NCBI GenBank assembly: GCA_025765615.1
Contig: JAIVFJ010000591.1
Location: forward strand, 1 to 20,820
Length of the DNA: 20,820 nucleotides
Direction: 5' to 3'
From: Zopfochytrium polystomum
Lineage: Eukaryota > Chytridiomycota > Chytridiomycetes > Chytridiales > Chytridiaceae
The position numbers were made by a program, and so were the translations under genes. Positions within the stretch are counted from its first letter, which is position 1, and each line of letters starts with the position of its first letter. The notes under the pieces were generated by a model that made no database searches, was not told the origin of the DNA, and was given only the letters and a program-made list of their open reading frames with translations. Below, piece after piece: positions 1 to 9,258 of this stretch.

Positions 1-389
1 CGCGTATGCGCGGTGGTCGGCAGATGTGGAGTCAAGGCGATTATCTTTGTGAAGTAATTCGATCACCATATTCTCAGATGCACGTCCTCTCTTCTCCATC
101 CCTGTTTAATCTACCTTTGCGCAGTGACGCTCGCACAGCGCCGCTCTGTCGGCGTCCGGCCTGCTTGTGAGGACGACGATGATGCGACAGCGGCGGCGTA
201 GCGAAACAGCCTGACCTCGCAAGTCGAGCCGTGCCCAACCAGGTCGCCAAGGACAAACTGCCTGCTGGGCGGGACCGGCTTGGGCGCCGCGACTGCGTTG
301 TGCGGCCGGATGCTGCCATGAGGAAGGCTGTATGGCGTAAGCGGGGGACGGATTGTCTCAAAAAAAACGATCGGAGAGAAGAACTGATG

Positions 390-390
<1 letters not shown>
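1..390. other. gene-poor left flank
   Basis: I see no supportable gene here. Open frames on both strands are arginine/serine-rich shadows without a recognisable motif. The stretch leads into the (CA)n tract at 391. Confidence 0.4.

Positions 391-420
<30 letters not shown>
391..420. repeat. (CA)15 microsatellite
   Basis: An uninterrupted CA dinucleotide run. Frames crossing it give Val-Cys or Thr-His repeats and are not real proteins. Such tracts are common in eukaryotic intergenic DNA and prone to length change. Confidence 0.98.
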
Positions 421-424
<4 letters not shown>

Positions 425-487
425 CAGGCATCACGGAACTCACGCTCAGTCTCGACGCTCTCGGAGCGGGCAGTGAGGAGAAAAATG

Positions 488-507
488 TTGATCGATTGAT
501 CGATCAA
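488..507. repeat. 9-bp inverted repeat
   Basis: Arms TTGATCGAT (488-496) and ATCGATCAA (499-507) are perfect reverse complements around a 2-nt centre. The element sits between the CA and GA microsatellites. It could be a binding site or chance; nothing nearby assigns a role. Confidence 0.5.
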
Positions 508-514
508 GGCTCCC

Positions 515-668
<154 letters not shown>

Positions 669-964
669 CACATGCATGTATGCCCCACCAACTGTCTCCC
701 GTTTGTCTTTGACATTGCTTCTCCGTCCCTCGCTTTCGATGTTTTTCCTTTTTCGGACGACGGAGTGCGAGGGGGGAGGCAAGTCTCCAAAAATGCCTCC
801 CACTGTTTTGGGCCGTCGCAAACGAGTCAGAAACGAACTCGGGAATTCTGTGAAACGATTTCTTCCTCTGCTCATCCACCCACCCGCCACCACCACCCAA
901 CAACCAACCAACCCGATCGATATCCCGTCTGCTCTCCAAAAGTCCCCTCCAACCAACTAACCCA
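669..964. other. no gene seen; C/A-rich spacer
   Basis: There is no convincing coding signal. The stretch 880-915 is a CCACC/CAAC-rich pyrimidine-poor run. It lies between the GA repeat and the first plausible start codon of the zinc-finger gene region at 965. Confidence 0.35.
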
Positions 965-1859
965 ATGGAATCCGCGCTACCACGCTCCTCCTTGACCGCG
1001 ACTGGGCCGCACTCGGCTGCAAGCCTCGCGCGCAGGGCGTGAAACAGGAAGAGGGGCCGTGCGCGCAGCAAGAGAAATCGTTCGCGCGATTGCTCGGCAG
1101 CTTCGTGGCACAGGTACAGGGCGTCGACCTTGGGCCGGGACTGGCCTCAACGAAGATGGGTTTCCACCGCCCGCAAACGTGCACACCAGGTTCGCCCTTG
1201 GACAGAGTATTTCGACGGCATAGAGAGAGTTTCCAGTCCAGCTTACATACCCCTCTCTCCAACAGCCTGGAGCCGCTGATGTTCCCACCCGTGCGCCGAC
1301 ATCGTTCTGGCAACCTCTGATTCCCACCCACGACGCGCTCGGCGCCGCCCTCCTCAGCCCGATCAACCAAGACACGTTCGCCTCGATCTTTGCTGAATTC
1401 CTCCCGAGTCCTCGCAGCCCGATCGATCCAGCGATACCGCGCTGATGTCCCAGTTTGACGGGTTCCCGGACACGATGGGTCTCGGCTGGGAGTGTTCGGA
1501 CTCACCGGCGGTGTTCCGGACACTTTTACCCCGGTCGTCTCGTCTTACCAGTCCACGTCCGCCGACAACTCGTTCGTGGCCGAGGAGGATTCGAGCTGTC
1601 CGGCGCCTGATTTGAGCAACTGGAAGTACGCGGCTCGGAACCCCGTATTCGTTGTCCCGCCGTCGTCCACGTCGCCGCCGCCGTCAAAGACTCTCCGTCT
1701 GCCCGTCGTCGTTGACCGCGAGTCCGCCGGATGACGCGACCACCGATGCCAACTCGTACACGTCCGTGCGTCTTGCCGATATTCCGTCGCTGTGCCCCGG
1801 TGCTGTCACCAAAACAATCTCTTTCAACTATTGCAGCGGGAATACTTTGCGGCTTCAAC
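965..1859 (+). pseudogene. possible N-terminal low-complexity part of the zinc-finger gene
   Basis: No domain is recognisable. Plus-strand frames give Ser/Pro/Asp/Thr-rich peptides of the kind found in activation regions of fungal transcription factors, such as TFASIFAEFLPSPRSPID around 1375-1430 and DTFTPVVSSYQSTSADNS around 1508-1570. They move between frames and contain stops, so no continuous protein can be read. I attach the stretch to the downstream C2H2 fingers because strand and composition agree. The link is inference, and it could equally be unrelated or non-coding. Confidence 0.25.
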
Positions 1860-2466
1860 AGACCGCCTCGTCCTGCCTCAACCTATTCGAGATTTCCAAG
1901 TTCACCACGCAGCCGCCGCCCAAACCATCATGACAGAGTCCATCCTCACCAGCCCCGCCGCCTCACTGACGCAGACGCGACGACGTCCGAGCCGACTCCA
2001 AAGCCGCTGGCGGCCGCAAAACGCCGCAGCAAGCGGTCCACGCAGCATTCGATCACCTGCGAGGATGCGGCCGCGGGTTCGCGAGGACGGACCTCTTTGC
2101 GATCCATCAGTTTTCACCACCGGCCGTACGAGTCGCGGCCGTTTCCGTGCGAGCTGTGGTGACGTTTAGTGCAGCTTCGTTAGTGCAAATTTTCGTTGAA
2201 TGATGGCTAATTGATGTTTGCTGTATTAATAACAATCCCAAAAACAAAGCCCTCTTCGATTCTGCCGCCACCACGACTACCCTCCGGCACAAGGCTAGCC
2301 TGCACGTCGGCGACCGCGCGAGAGCATACGTGACGAAAGGTGCGGAGCCTCGTTCGCGAGGACCGACGCGCTGTTTCGGCACAAGGTTTCTGCCAGCAGG
2401 CGGCTGTTGCGGGCACTGGTACGCCCGAGAAGGGTGAAGGCGCAGGAGGAGGGCTTGAAGATTTGA
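1860..2466 (+). pseudogene. C2H2 zinc-finger transcription factor, frame-disrupted
   Basis: A likely nuclear DNA-binding protein. A basic stretch (KRRSKR, about 2017-2035) precedes a finger-like segment reading GCGRGFARTDLFAIH (2063-2107), then a linker-like RPFPCEL (about 2138-2158) that begins a second finger. After an apparent intron of about 100 nt, LRHKASLH (about 2284-2307) resembles the end of finger two. CGASFARTDALFRHK (2341-2385) matches finger three, followed by a basic tail and a TGA at 2464-2466. Fingers one and three each need a frame change, and the first cysteine of finger three is not readable. FxRxDxLxxH spacing with basic linkers is typical of fungal C2H2 regulators. Target genes cannot be told. 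It is either a decaying gene or one with assembly indels. Confidence 0.5.
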
Positions 2467-3618
2467 GTTGTGGCGGGTGAACTTTCGTGGGTCGCAGGAC
2501 TTGGTTTTGCTTCAAGTCTTTCAGTTGAGCTGCTTTTCCCAATCTCGTCTTCTTCGCTCTTTCTTCTACATTCTGTTATCTCGCTCCGTTTTTCCTGCGG
2601 CTAGCTTTTGGCGAACACTTTTGATGACATTAATTATTTCCTACCCATCAAATACTTTCCTCGTATTGATCGGACTATGAGTTTTGGTTGAGACCTCTGC
2701 AGCCTGCGCCACTTAACCTTCCTTTATTTGTTTTCGGCTTGCACATGTAAATGATTACCTTTTCGCAATGAGCCGCTTGCTCTCCGGCCTTTGTGGCAAG
2801 TCGTCCGCGCCGTAAATCGACACAATGGACTGCGGAGGGCGCGCCATGGGAGCTGCGAGAGTCGTTTGATGCGTTGGGGGCAAGGACCCACCCCCGGATC
2901 GAGACTTTGCATCTACTTCTTTGTCGCGTGGTAAGTCTTTCTGAGCAAAGTTATATTTTATTTTTTTTTGCTCATAAAACATCAGCCCCTGTCGTCCAAT
3001 GGCTTAGGAATCACACTCCTTGAAATTCTGGGTTGAACTTCCTCGGTGAAGATCGGCGTTCAGATCGTCGTTGGGGCGTTGCCATCGTTCTTTCGTGTCG
3101 TCGCATGAGCCCGCACGACTTTGTCTTAAAGCCTTGATTATCAATTTTGACTGGCGGCACAAAGAGGATCTTTCTTTTACTTGAATTAGTTCTGGTTGAA
3201 AAGGTCGGATAACGGCGGGCGGTGGTGTCAGTCGTGAAAAAGACGAGAAGCGTTAATCGTGGCGAAATGATCATCGATGTTTGACTGCGCACGACTAGTA
3301 GGGTACGTAAGCCTGCGCCGAACACCAAGGAACTCGGACACACACACACACACACAGAAAACCGATTCACACAATAATGGGAGGCCTTGAACCACACAGG
3401 TCATCCTTTTGAACCAACTGACCACGGCTTCTTCCTTTTCTCTTTCCGTTTCCGTTTCCGGCCAAAATTTTTTTTTTCTTTCACTTTTTTTTCATCCTTC
3501 TGGTGCCCAGTCGTTTCCCTTTATGGACAGACAGACAGACCAGTCCATCGCCACAAACATTGTTCATTGTTCATTCTGACTGCTACGCCCGTCGAGCAAC
3601 TAACGGCCGGCAGCGGCG
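2467..3618. other. intergenic stretch with CA repeat and polypyrimidine tract
   Basis: No gene is recognisable over about 1.15 kb. Landmarks are a CA run (3338-3356), a pyrimidine tract with TTTCCG repeats and T runs (about 3430-3500), and a short GACA repeat (about 3524-3540). The pyrimidine tract lies about 120 nt before the next start codon at 3619 and could belong to its promoter or 5' leader. Confidence 0.4.
3338..3356. repeat. (CA)n microsatellite, short
   Basis: An uninterrupted alternating A/C run of 19 nt, the second CA tract in the window. Confidence 0.95.
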
Positions 3619-5142
3619 ATGGCGATGGCTATGGCTCCTGCTGATGAGGAGTCGGCCGCGGTAGCAGCCAAAGCCCGCGCTTCGACGAGCACGACCCACT
3701 ACAACTACCACGAGCACGACCACGACCACGACCACAGCGACGACGGCCACTGCCACACTGCCGTCTGCCATCTCCCGCCGTCCTCACCCTCTGCGCTTAC
3801 CTCAACCCGCCCGGACCGCCTCCGCCTCGCCACCCTCTTCCCGCCTCCGCTCCATCCAGATCGCCGCCGTCGTCGCACACCGCGCCCCGCGCGAGCTCGA
3901 CCACGCCAGCGCCCCTCGGCGACGTCGACCTCCTCGCCCACCTAGGACGCCCACGCCCGCTCGCACCGCCACCCGACTCCGCGGCACCCCACCGCCGCCG
4001 TCGACACCGCCAGCGCCCGCGGCCACCTCGCCGTCCTCCCGCTGGTGGCGCGCCCGCGGCGGCGTCGTCCTGTACTCCGCCGCCGCCGTCGACGCCGCCA
4101 GCGCCAACGGCCACCTCCGCGTCCTCCGCTGGTGGCGCGACGAGGCCGGCCTCGAGATCCGCTCGGAAAAAGCATTTGACGCCGCGTGCCGCAACGCGGA
4201 TTTCCCCGTGCTCGCGTGGTGGGCAGGCTGCGGCCTGCCCATCCGCTGCTCGCACGACCTCGTCGACCGGCTGGCGACCGACGGCCGCATCGAAGTCCTG
4301 CGCTGGCTCGTCGCCGCCGGCGTCAAGCTTGTCGGGCTGTCCTCCAACGCACCCGTCGACGGCCACCCCAGGAGCCCGGGCGTCCTCTCCGCATGCACCC
4401 TCCGCGTCACGGCCGACGGCCTCCGCGGCGCCACCCGCAACGGCCACCTCGCTGTCCTGCAGTGGCTGCACGCCGACGTCCTCCGCCGCGACTTCCCCCG
4501 CAGCGTCCGCGGCGTCATGGACCTCGCCTCGGCGCCGACACCAACTTCAAACGTAGCGCTCCTCGACTTTGGCTGCGCCGCCTGGCCCCGCTCCGGCCTC
4601 GACTACACGATGGCCGCCATTGACGGCGCCAGCGCCCGCAGGCGACCTCGCCGCGCATCCGCTGGTGGAAACGCAGCGGCCCGTGCTAAAGTTACTCGTC
4701 GGCCGCCGTCAACGCGCCAGCGCCGCAGGCCGCATCGACGTGCTGCGCTGGTGGCGACGCTCGGCGCTCAAGCTCGAGTACACGACGGCGCCGTCGACGA
4801 CGCGAGCGCGAACGGGCACGTGGAGGTCCTGCAGTGGTGGAAGAAGAGCGGGCTGTTTTTGTCGTATACGGATGCGGCGGTGCACGGCGCGACCGCGGCG
4901 GGGCACGTGGGAGTGTTGAGATGGTGGTGGGAGAGTGGGTTGGAGATCAAGTTTATGCCGTCCGGGGATGGCTCGAGAACTCGAGCTGCACCGCAGAGGT
5001 CGTGGAATGGTGGAAAGAATCTGGGCTGTTGCGGACGGACGACGGCATCATGATGCCGTCTCGAAAGTCTTGTGCTGCGGTGGAGCGATCCCAAGATGTC
5101 TTTATTGTCCAAGCTTTTCATATTGACCTGAAGCTCATGTAG
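3619..5142 (+). CDS. ankyrin-like repeat protein with His/Asp-rich N-terminus (frame-disrupted)
   Basis: Likely a protein-protein interaction scaffold; its partner is unknown. From the ATG at 3619 the protein begins MAMAMAPADEES and passes a His/Asp-rich stretch (HDHDHDHSDDGHCH, about 3712-3754). Degenerate ankyrin-like units of about 30 residues follow, with the core GH(V/L)xVLxWW. Clear units include SANGHLRVLRWW (about 4101-4137), DGRIEVLRWL (4282-4311), NGHLAVLQWL (about 4438-4470), GRIDVLRWW (about 4730-4755), SANGHVEVLQWW (about 4803-4840), AGHVGVLRWW (4897-4926) and a last EVVEWWKESGL (about 5000-5028). Tandem Trp pairs replace the usual Leu-Leu of ankyrin helices. At least four frame changes are needed, around 3790-4080, 4540-4700 and 4960-5050. 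Repeats of this form are abundant in some chytrids, which is recalled knowledge. The end is placed at the TAG at 5140-5142. Confidence 0.6.
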
Positions 5143-5584
5143 CATTCCGTGCCAACCCCACTATGATGCGAAGTCTTTAGTGCGGTGACGGCCAACAACG
5201 AAAGTATTTTCATGTTTTGTCTCATATTACGATAATGCATACACACCTTAACTAAGTGAAAATTCTTTCCGTGCGAGGTACAACTGAAGCCGAGGCGGCG
5301 CTGCTCCTATTTGGAGGCGGTGAGTGCACTCCAAACCATAGCGGGCCTCCCCGCCTCCAACACACTGTATCGGCTTCGACTTTGAAGCAGCGACAGTCGG
5401 CGGCCGTCCCCATGCCTGCGAAACGGACCTCCGGTCCTCGGTTGATCTAACTTCTCAATTTCCTACGCCACTCTTGCACTCGCATTGGAGATGCCGGCTG
5501 CTAAATATTTTGCAAAAACCTTTCTGTCAATTTTATTTTTTTGGCTCCCCCTTCTCCCTACCCCAAAAGTATGGAAACAGGAGC
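5143..5584. other. intergenic; small frame of unknown status
   Basis: Convergent 3' ends of the ankyrin-like gene (+) and the GTPase gene (-) flank this stretch. A 64-codon plus-strand frame (5256-5450) contains LQHTVSAS. A 16-nt identity to the WASP gene underlies it (see findings). T-rich DNA around 5520-5550 may hold polyadenylation signals for the minus-strand gene. I do not call a gene. Confidence 0.35.
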
Positions 5585-6871
5585 TTATGCGCTCAGGTTT
5601 TTAGATATCTTGGTAAAATACGAGAGGGACCTTTCAGCAAGTCGCACCATTAAGTAGTACGCTTCAACAAAGCTCACGTTGTCGTCCACTTGCATATCAT
5701 CAAAGAGTGCCTCCACCTTTCTCTCGTCAATCGCATGAACATGGTCCAGTGTTTCAAACTGAATGACATGCTTCGTCATCTCTCCTTTCCAGTCGTGCGC
5801 TTCGAATCTCTGGCAGCCGACCCGCGGACATGAGACTGTTGCAGTTGCAACACGTCCCATTGCACCCAACCTCCTTCACGGTTTTACCGCAGTCGTCGCA
5901 CTTCTCGAAGCACTTTTGGCCGTCGCCGTTGGGGCAGCATGTATGATGGATGTGGTCGCAATTGCTCTCTCGATCCGATTTGCCGCAGCACGTCCACTTG
6001 CCTACGCACAGGAAACCGTCCCAACGGCCCGAGTGCGTGATGCTTGGTTCGCCCAGGGTGGAATCGTGTCGTCTTTCGGCTGTGCACCGCTCCTCCTGAC
6101 TCTCCGTGGGGAAGCGGCAGGGCTTGACGATGAGAAGAGGATCGCCAATCTTGCCGCACCGCCGACACAGTGTCTCTTGTGATGCGCGGCGCAAGGGTAG
6201 GCGGGTCGGCCAAGCGTACTGCGAGTCGCACCAGCTTGTGACCGCCGAGAAGTTCTTTCTTCTTGCAGCGTGCCCAGTTTCGCGCGCCGAGCCCCATGAT
6301 TCGCAGCTTCCCCGTCAGAAGCTGGACGCGGCGTCGCGGAGGAACTCGCTCATGGAGCCAGCATGCTTTTACCGGAGACGGGCAAAGAAGAGCAGAGAGC
6401 CTCAAACCGGCGAAGCGAGTAGGCCGAGGACCTCGAGGAGGGACTTTACCTCTGGAGCGAGCCGCGCCTGGCACACGTCGTCTTGCGAGACAAAGACAAT
6501 AATCCCGATTACCTTGCGGCTCATCACGTACTTGAGAGCCAGCGGTGGATGACGGTATCATTGATGGGCTCTCGGTTGGGTCCGCCGACATCACCATAGC
6601 CGGGCAGTCAATGATGGAACCCTTGTAACCCTGTTTGTTGGAATCGGATTAGTGATCCCACCAGCGAAGTGGAGAAAGAGCGGAAACATCAGAAGGTACG
6701 TTTTTTTTCAAGCCAAACTTCAATGGGCTTCGTGCTAACGCCCGCAACCCCAGCTCTGTCGGGTTATCGCCTTCCAGAGTAAATGTTACAGAATGTGCTC
6801 TTGCCAAGGCCGGACTTTCCGACCACGATGATCGCGGAGGAGGATTTCTGCGCGGAGCGGGATATCTCCAT
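5585..6871 (-). CDS. AIG1-like (GIMAP-type) GTPase with C-terminal Cys-rich domain (frame-disrupted)
   Basis: Likely a GTP-binding protein of the P-loop AIG1/septin-like group. The start chosen at 6871 gives MEISRSAQKSSS followed by IIVVGKSGLGKST, a Walker A/G1 motif (GxxxxGKST). A short G2 region follows, then a probable intron (donor about 6697, acceptor about 6633). SIIDCPG then YGDVGGPNREP (about 6620-6575) is a G3 motif after one added base. A beta-strand-like VIGIIVFVSQDDV follows (about 6515-6475). The middle part, about 6200-6440, changes frame repeatedly. The C-terminal half is well kept: GKWTCCG (about 6000), HHTCCPNGDGQKC (about 5955-5915), CDDCGKTVKEVGCNGTCCNC (about 5910-5850), a zinc-ribbon-like array. 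It ends in a charged helical tail and a stop at 5585. No membrane anchor is seen. Confidence 0.6.
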
Positions 6872-6989
6872 GACGTTTGAAGAGGAACCAAGCGAGTGAG
6901 CTTTGGCAATGTGGAAAGGGGTGGAGAGAAAACACATTCTTATATGGCTTGGGACAGGAGGTGGGTGGAAGTGCACGTGCGCCCTGGCA

Positions 6990-7332
6990 GCGGTGCAAGA
7001 TCACTTGCACTTGCACGTGAATTCTTATGGGTGGGCGAAGTCAAACGCCTAAGAAGTTTTCTTGTCCCAAGTGTCAACCCGCAACAGAAGCTTTATTCAC
7101 AACGCGAGCAAAGGCTAATGGACGATGTGTTTCAACAATTTTAAAGTCAGATTCAAAAGAAAACAAAAGAAGTCTCGAAAAAGGTGGGCCGCATTGGTTG
7201 TAGTAGGATGACGACGAAACGACGACGACTTCAGATCTGTCGGGCGGCGGCGGCGAGAGAGCGTGTCGTGAAGGTGAGCCTTTCTGCGCTGGAGGGGGCG
7301 GGGGGGGGTTGGGTGGTTGGAGGAGGCGCCCG
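6990..7332. other. intergenic; G-rich tract
   Basis: No gene is seen. This is the upstream side of the GTPase gene (minus strand). The segment 7291-7325 has several runs of three to nine G on the plus strand, compatible with a G-quadruplex, directly beside the 27-T run. Confidence 0.4.
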
Positions 7333-7359
7333 TTTTTTTTTTTTTTTTTTTTTTTTTTT
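7333..7359. repeat. 27-nt T homopolymer (A27 on minus strand)
   Basis: A pure T run on the plus strand. On the minus strand it is an A27 run about 80 nt downstream of the tRNA-like sequence. It could be the tail of a Pol III-derived retroposon, or a simple homopolymer. Confidence 0.97.
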
Positions 7360-7400
7360 GGTCCAAAACAAAACGGACAAGCGAAGGTGGACCGAAAAGC

Positions 7401-7410
7401 AAAACAAAAA
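7401..7410 (-). terminator. possible Pol III terminator
   Basis: On the minus strand the sequence is TTTTTGTTTT, a T5 run and a T4 run separated by G. It lies about 40 nt downstream of the tRNA-like 5' half. Pol III stops at T4 or longer on the non-template strand. The call depends on the tRNA-like locus being transcribed. Confidence 0.35.
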
Positions 7411-7430
7411 CGCTTTGCTCAGCCGGCAAC

Positions 7431-7528
7431 AGATACCGCCATAAAGTTTTAGGTAGACGCTCTCCCACTGAGCTACAGGGAGCATCTCCCTGGCGGGAAT
7501 CGAGTCCGCGACCTTCAACGATGATGGC
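7431..7528 (-). tRNA. tRNA-like locus in permuted order (3' half before 5' half)
   Basis: On the minus strand, a 3' half (GTTGA, AGGTC, then GCGGACTCGATTCCCGC, then CAGGGAG plus A) precedes a 5' half (CTCCCTG, TA, GCTCAGTGGGAGAGC, G, TCTAC). Acceptor arms CAGGGAG and CTCCCTG pair in all 7 positions, separated only by ATG. The D arm is perfect and TAGCTCAGTGGG fits the A-box consensus. The T arm departs from consensus at two positions (A for G53, C for T54). TCTAC pairs with GTTGA in 4 of 5 positions. Beyond the anticodon stem, ATGGCG (after the 5' half) can pair with CGCCAT (before the 3' half), as expected for a split anticodon loop. A joined loop of CTAAAAC would give anticodon AAA, but the join is uncertain. 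Alternatives are a tRNA-derived retroposon or a rearranged tRNA pseudogene. Confidence 0.35.
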
Positions 7529-7539
7529 GTCTTGGCGTT

Positions 7540-7700
7540 AGATGACCCGGGCACGCCTGTGGTATCAAAACAAGGTTTAATCCAATGTCACATTCTGTCA
7601 ACATTATGCTACTTACATTGTACCATTTGAGCGACTACCACAAGTGAATCCACGCACAAAACATGGTTAAGTGGAGGATTTCGTGCAGAGGCGGCATCGC
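7540..7700. other. spacer, no feature seen
   Basis: Moderately AT-rich DNA between the tRNA-like locus and the 3' end of the esterase gene. No motif is recognisable. Confidence 0.35.
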
Positions 7701-8990
7701 TTAGTTTTGGCGGTTCTTGTCACATTTTCCTGCCCAGAGTTCAATCATCGTTTGCTTCCGCTCTTCAGCCTTGAAGTATCTTAGCGTCCGCAAAAAATGA
7801 CCAAAACCTGACCATCTCCCTCGCGAGCGCGCTCCTTCTCCACCGCGCGCGTCTCCGGCGCTCCAAACACGTACGGCACCTCGAACGAGTTGCCAACGCC
7901 CATCCCCGCCATGCTTGGTGGCATGTACGTCGGGAAGTGGTTGAAGCGTACCGGAACACGAGCGGACGGTCGCCTTCGGTGGGGTCGCTCGCAAGAGAGC
8001 GACGCGCGTAGGCGTCTGCGAGATGCGTGGGATGGGTACTGGATCGACCAGTCGCCGATCATGTCCGCCACCGCGAGGAACGTGGCTGTGCCGGCGTCGA
8101 GCGCGGTTTAGTTTGCGAGCGGGAACAGGGTGTAAAGGCTGTCGACCGCGGTGGCGGCGAGGCGGGGGAAGCTGGCGGCGAGGAGGCTGGCGTACTCGGC
8201 GGTGGTCATGTTTGTGGAGAAGTAGGTGCCCTTCGTCGGTGTTGGTGCCGAGGAGGAGGGGCACGTGGAGGAAGGCGCTGGTGAGGAGGCGCTGCTGCGG
8301 GGGGATGTAGTCGCCGTCGACGTACGCGCGGAATTAGCCGAATGTGGTGGAGCTGGTGCATTCGATTGTGTTCTGCGCGGTGCGGAGAGCGTTGGCGGAT
8401 AGACCACGGAGGCATGTTATGTCCTTGCAGCAGGTTGCGGACAACCGCTGGCTGCGACGGTCCCGTAGACAGCAGTCCAGTTCAACATGAAGCCAAAGCT
8501 TGCGCCTGCCGACTCGAAAACGGCGGCGTCAAAGAGAGGTGGGGTCAAAGGGTTCGTGGCGAAAGACGCCGTCAGATGGTTGGCTATGGAACAACCGCCG
8601 GCTGACTCTCCGAATGCGGTCACTTTGCGGGGTCCCCGCCGAACGCCCCGATGTTTTCTCGCACCCATCTCAAGGCGGCCACCCGGTCTTTGGGTCCCGC
8701 ATTGGAACCACCGGCGGCTTGTATTTCGGGAGAGGCCCGGAATCCGAGCACGCCAACGCGGCGCCCAACTTCCCCCGCACACAGCGTAGCACGATGACGT
8801 CGCGAAAGTAGACGTGGACAGGACAACATGTGCAGTAGATCCGTGCAAGTCGAGGCGCCGCTGTTCTCGACTTGTCGGGAGGGAGGCTGCGTGCGGAGTG
8901 ATCTCGCTGGATCCCTCATAACCGGAAAACGCGTTTGTGACCTTGAGTGCTGGCTGCTTGTATGCGTCAGCAGCCGCGCTGCCCAGGCGG
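7701..8990 (-). pseudogene. type-B carboxylesterase/lipase (alpha/beta hydrolase), disrupted
   Basis: The family hydrolyses carboxylic esters with a Ser-Glu-His triad. Visible on the minus strand: DRVAALRWVRENIGAFGGDP (about 8690-8629), then after a one-base change VTAFGESAGG, the nucleophile elbow with Ser at 8603-8605. Next come FDAAVFESAGASFGFMLNW (about 8545-8485), YVDGDYIPPQQ (about 8325-8290) and VPLLLGTNTDEG, carrying the acidic triad residue (about 8265-8230). FNHFPTYMPPSMAGM then GVGNSFEVPYVFG follow (about 7955-7865), where the catalytic His is expected but Asn is read. The oxyanion-hole HGG segment is not found: only about 50 nt separate the DLH-like strand from DVIVL. Frame changes and stops occur, for example at 8622 and 8333. 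The 5' end is uncertain. It is divergent from the WASP gene and probably not functional as read. Confidence 0.65.
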
Positions 8991-9258
8991 GCGAGAGTGA
9001 TCGGGAGCCACCCCAACCAAAAACGGACGACGATCCGCCTGGGTGGCCAAACGCGACAAAAAGCCGTCGTGCCAAGAAAAAATGAGAGCGTGAACGAAGT
9101 ATCCGAGTGTAAAATAACTTGAAAAATGAAAAAAAAAGAAAGAAAAAAAAAAAAGAAAAATAGAAAAAAATAAAGAAGAAAACAAGCAAGAACGAACGGA
9201 ATCTCTTCACGCCAAGCCTGCGCCACCTGCAGAACCAAAAACCACAAAGCACAACAAC
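8991..9258. other. divergent intergenic region, A-rich
   Basis: Lies between the esterase (-) and WASP (+) starts. The part 9120-9182 is an A/G-rich plus-strand run made mainly of A tracts. It probably holds both promoters, but no TATA or CCAAT motif is placed with confidence. Confidence 0.35.

Noticed and set aside
2983..3055. tRNA-like stretch with a Glu-type A-box (GTCCAATGG) and an ATCACAC loop resembling a Val-CAC anticodon
   Set aside because: The 3' side of the D stem is missing, acceptor ends do not pair and the T arm is not foldable. At most it is a decayed fragment.
3797..4518. Long minus-strand Ala/Gly/Arg-rich frames
   Set aside because: They are antisense shadows of the repeat protein with no family motif.
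4186..4623. Arg/Pro-rich frames overlapping the ankyrin-like gene
   Set aside because: GC-rich codon bias gives open shadow frames, and the ankyrin-like repeats lie in another frame.
5256..5450. 64-codon plus-strand frame as a small gene
   Set aside because: No domain, start context or promoter supports it. Only the short LQHTVSAS identity is notable and is listed as a finding.
8417..9247. Minus-strand frame with a Phe-rich segment (about 9110-9185) suggesting a transmembrane helix
   Set aside because: The Phe run is the translation of the A-rich plus-strand tract in the divergent spacer.
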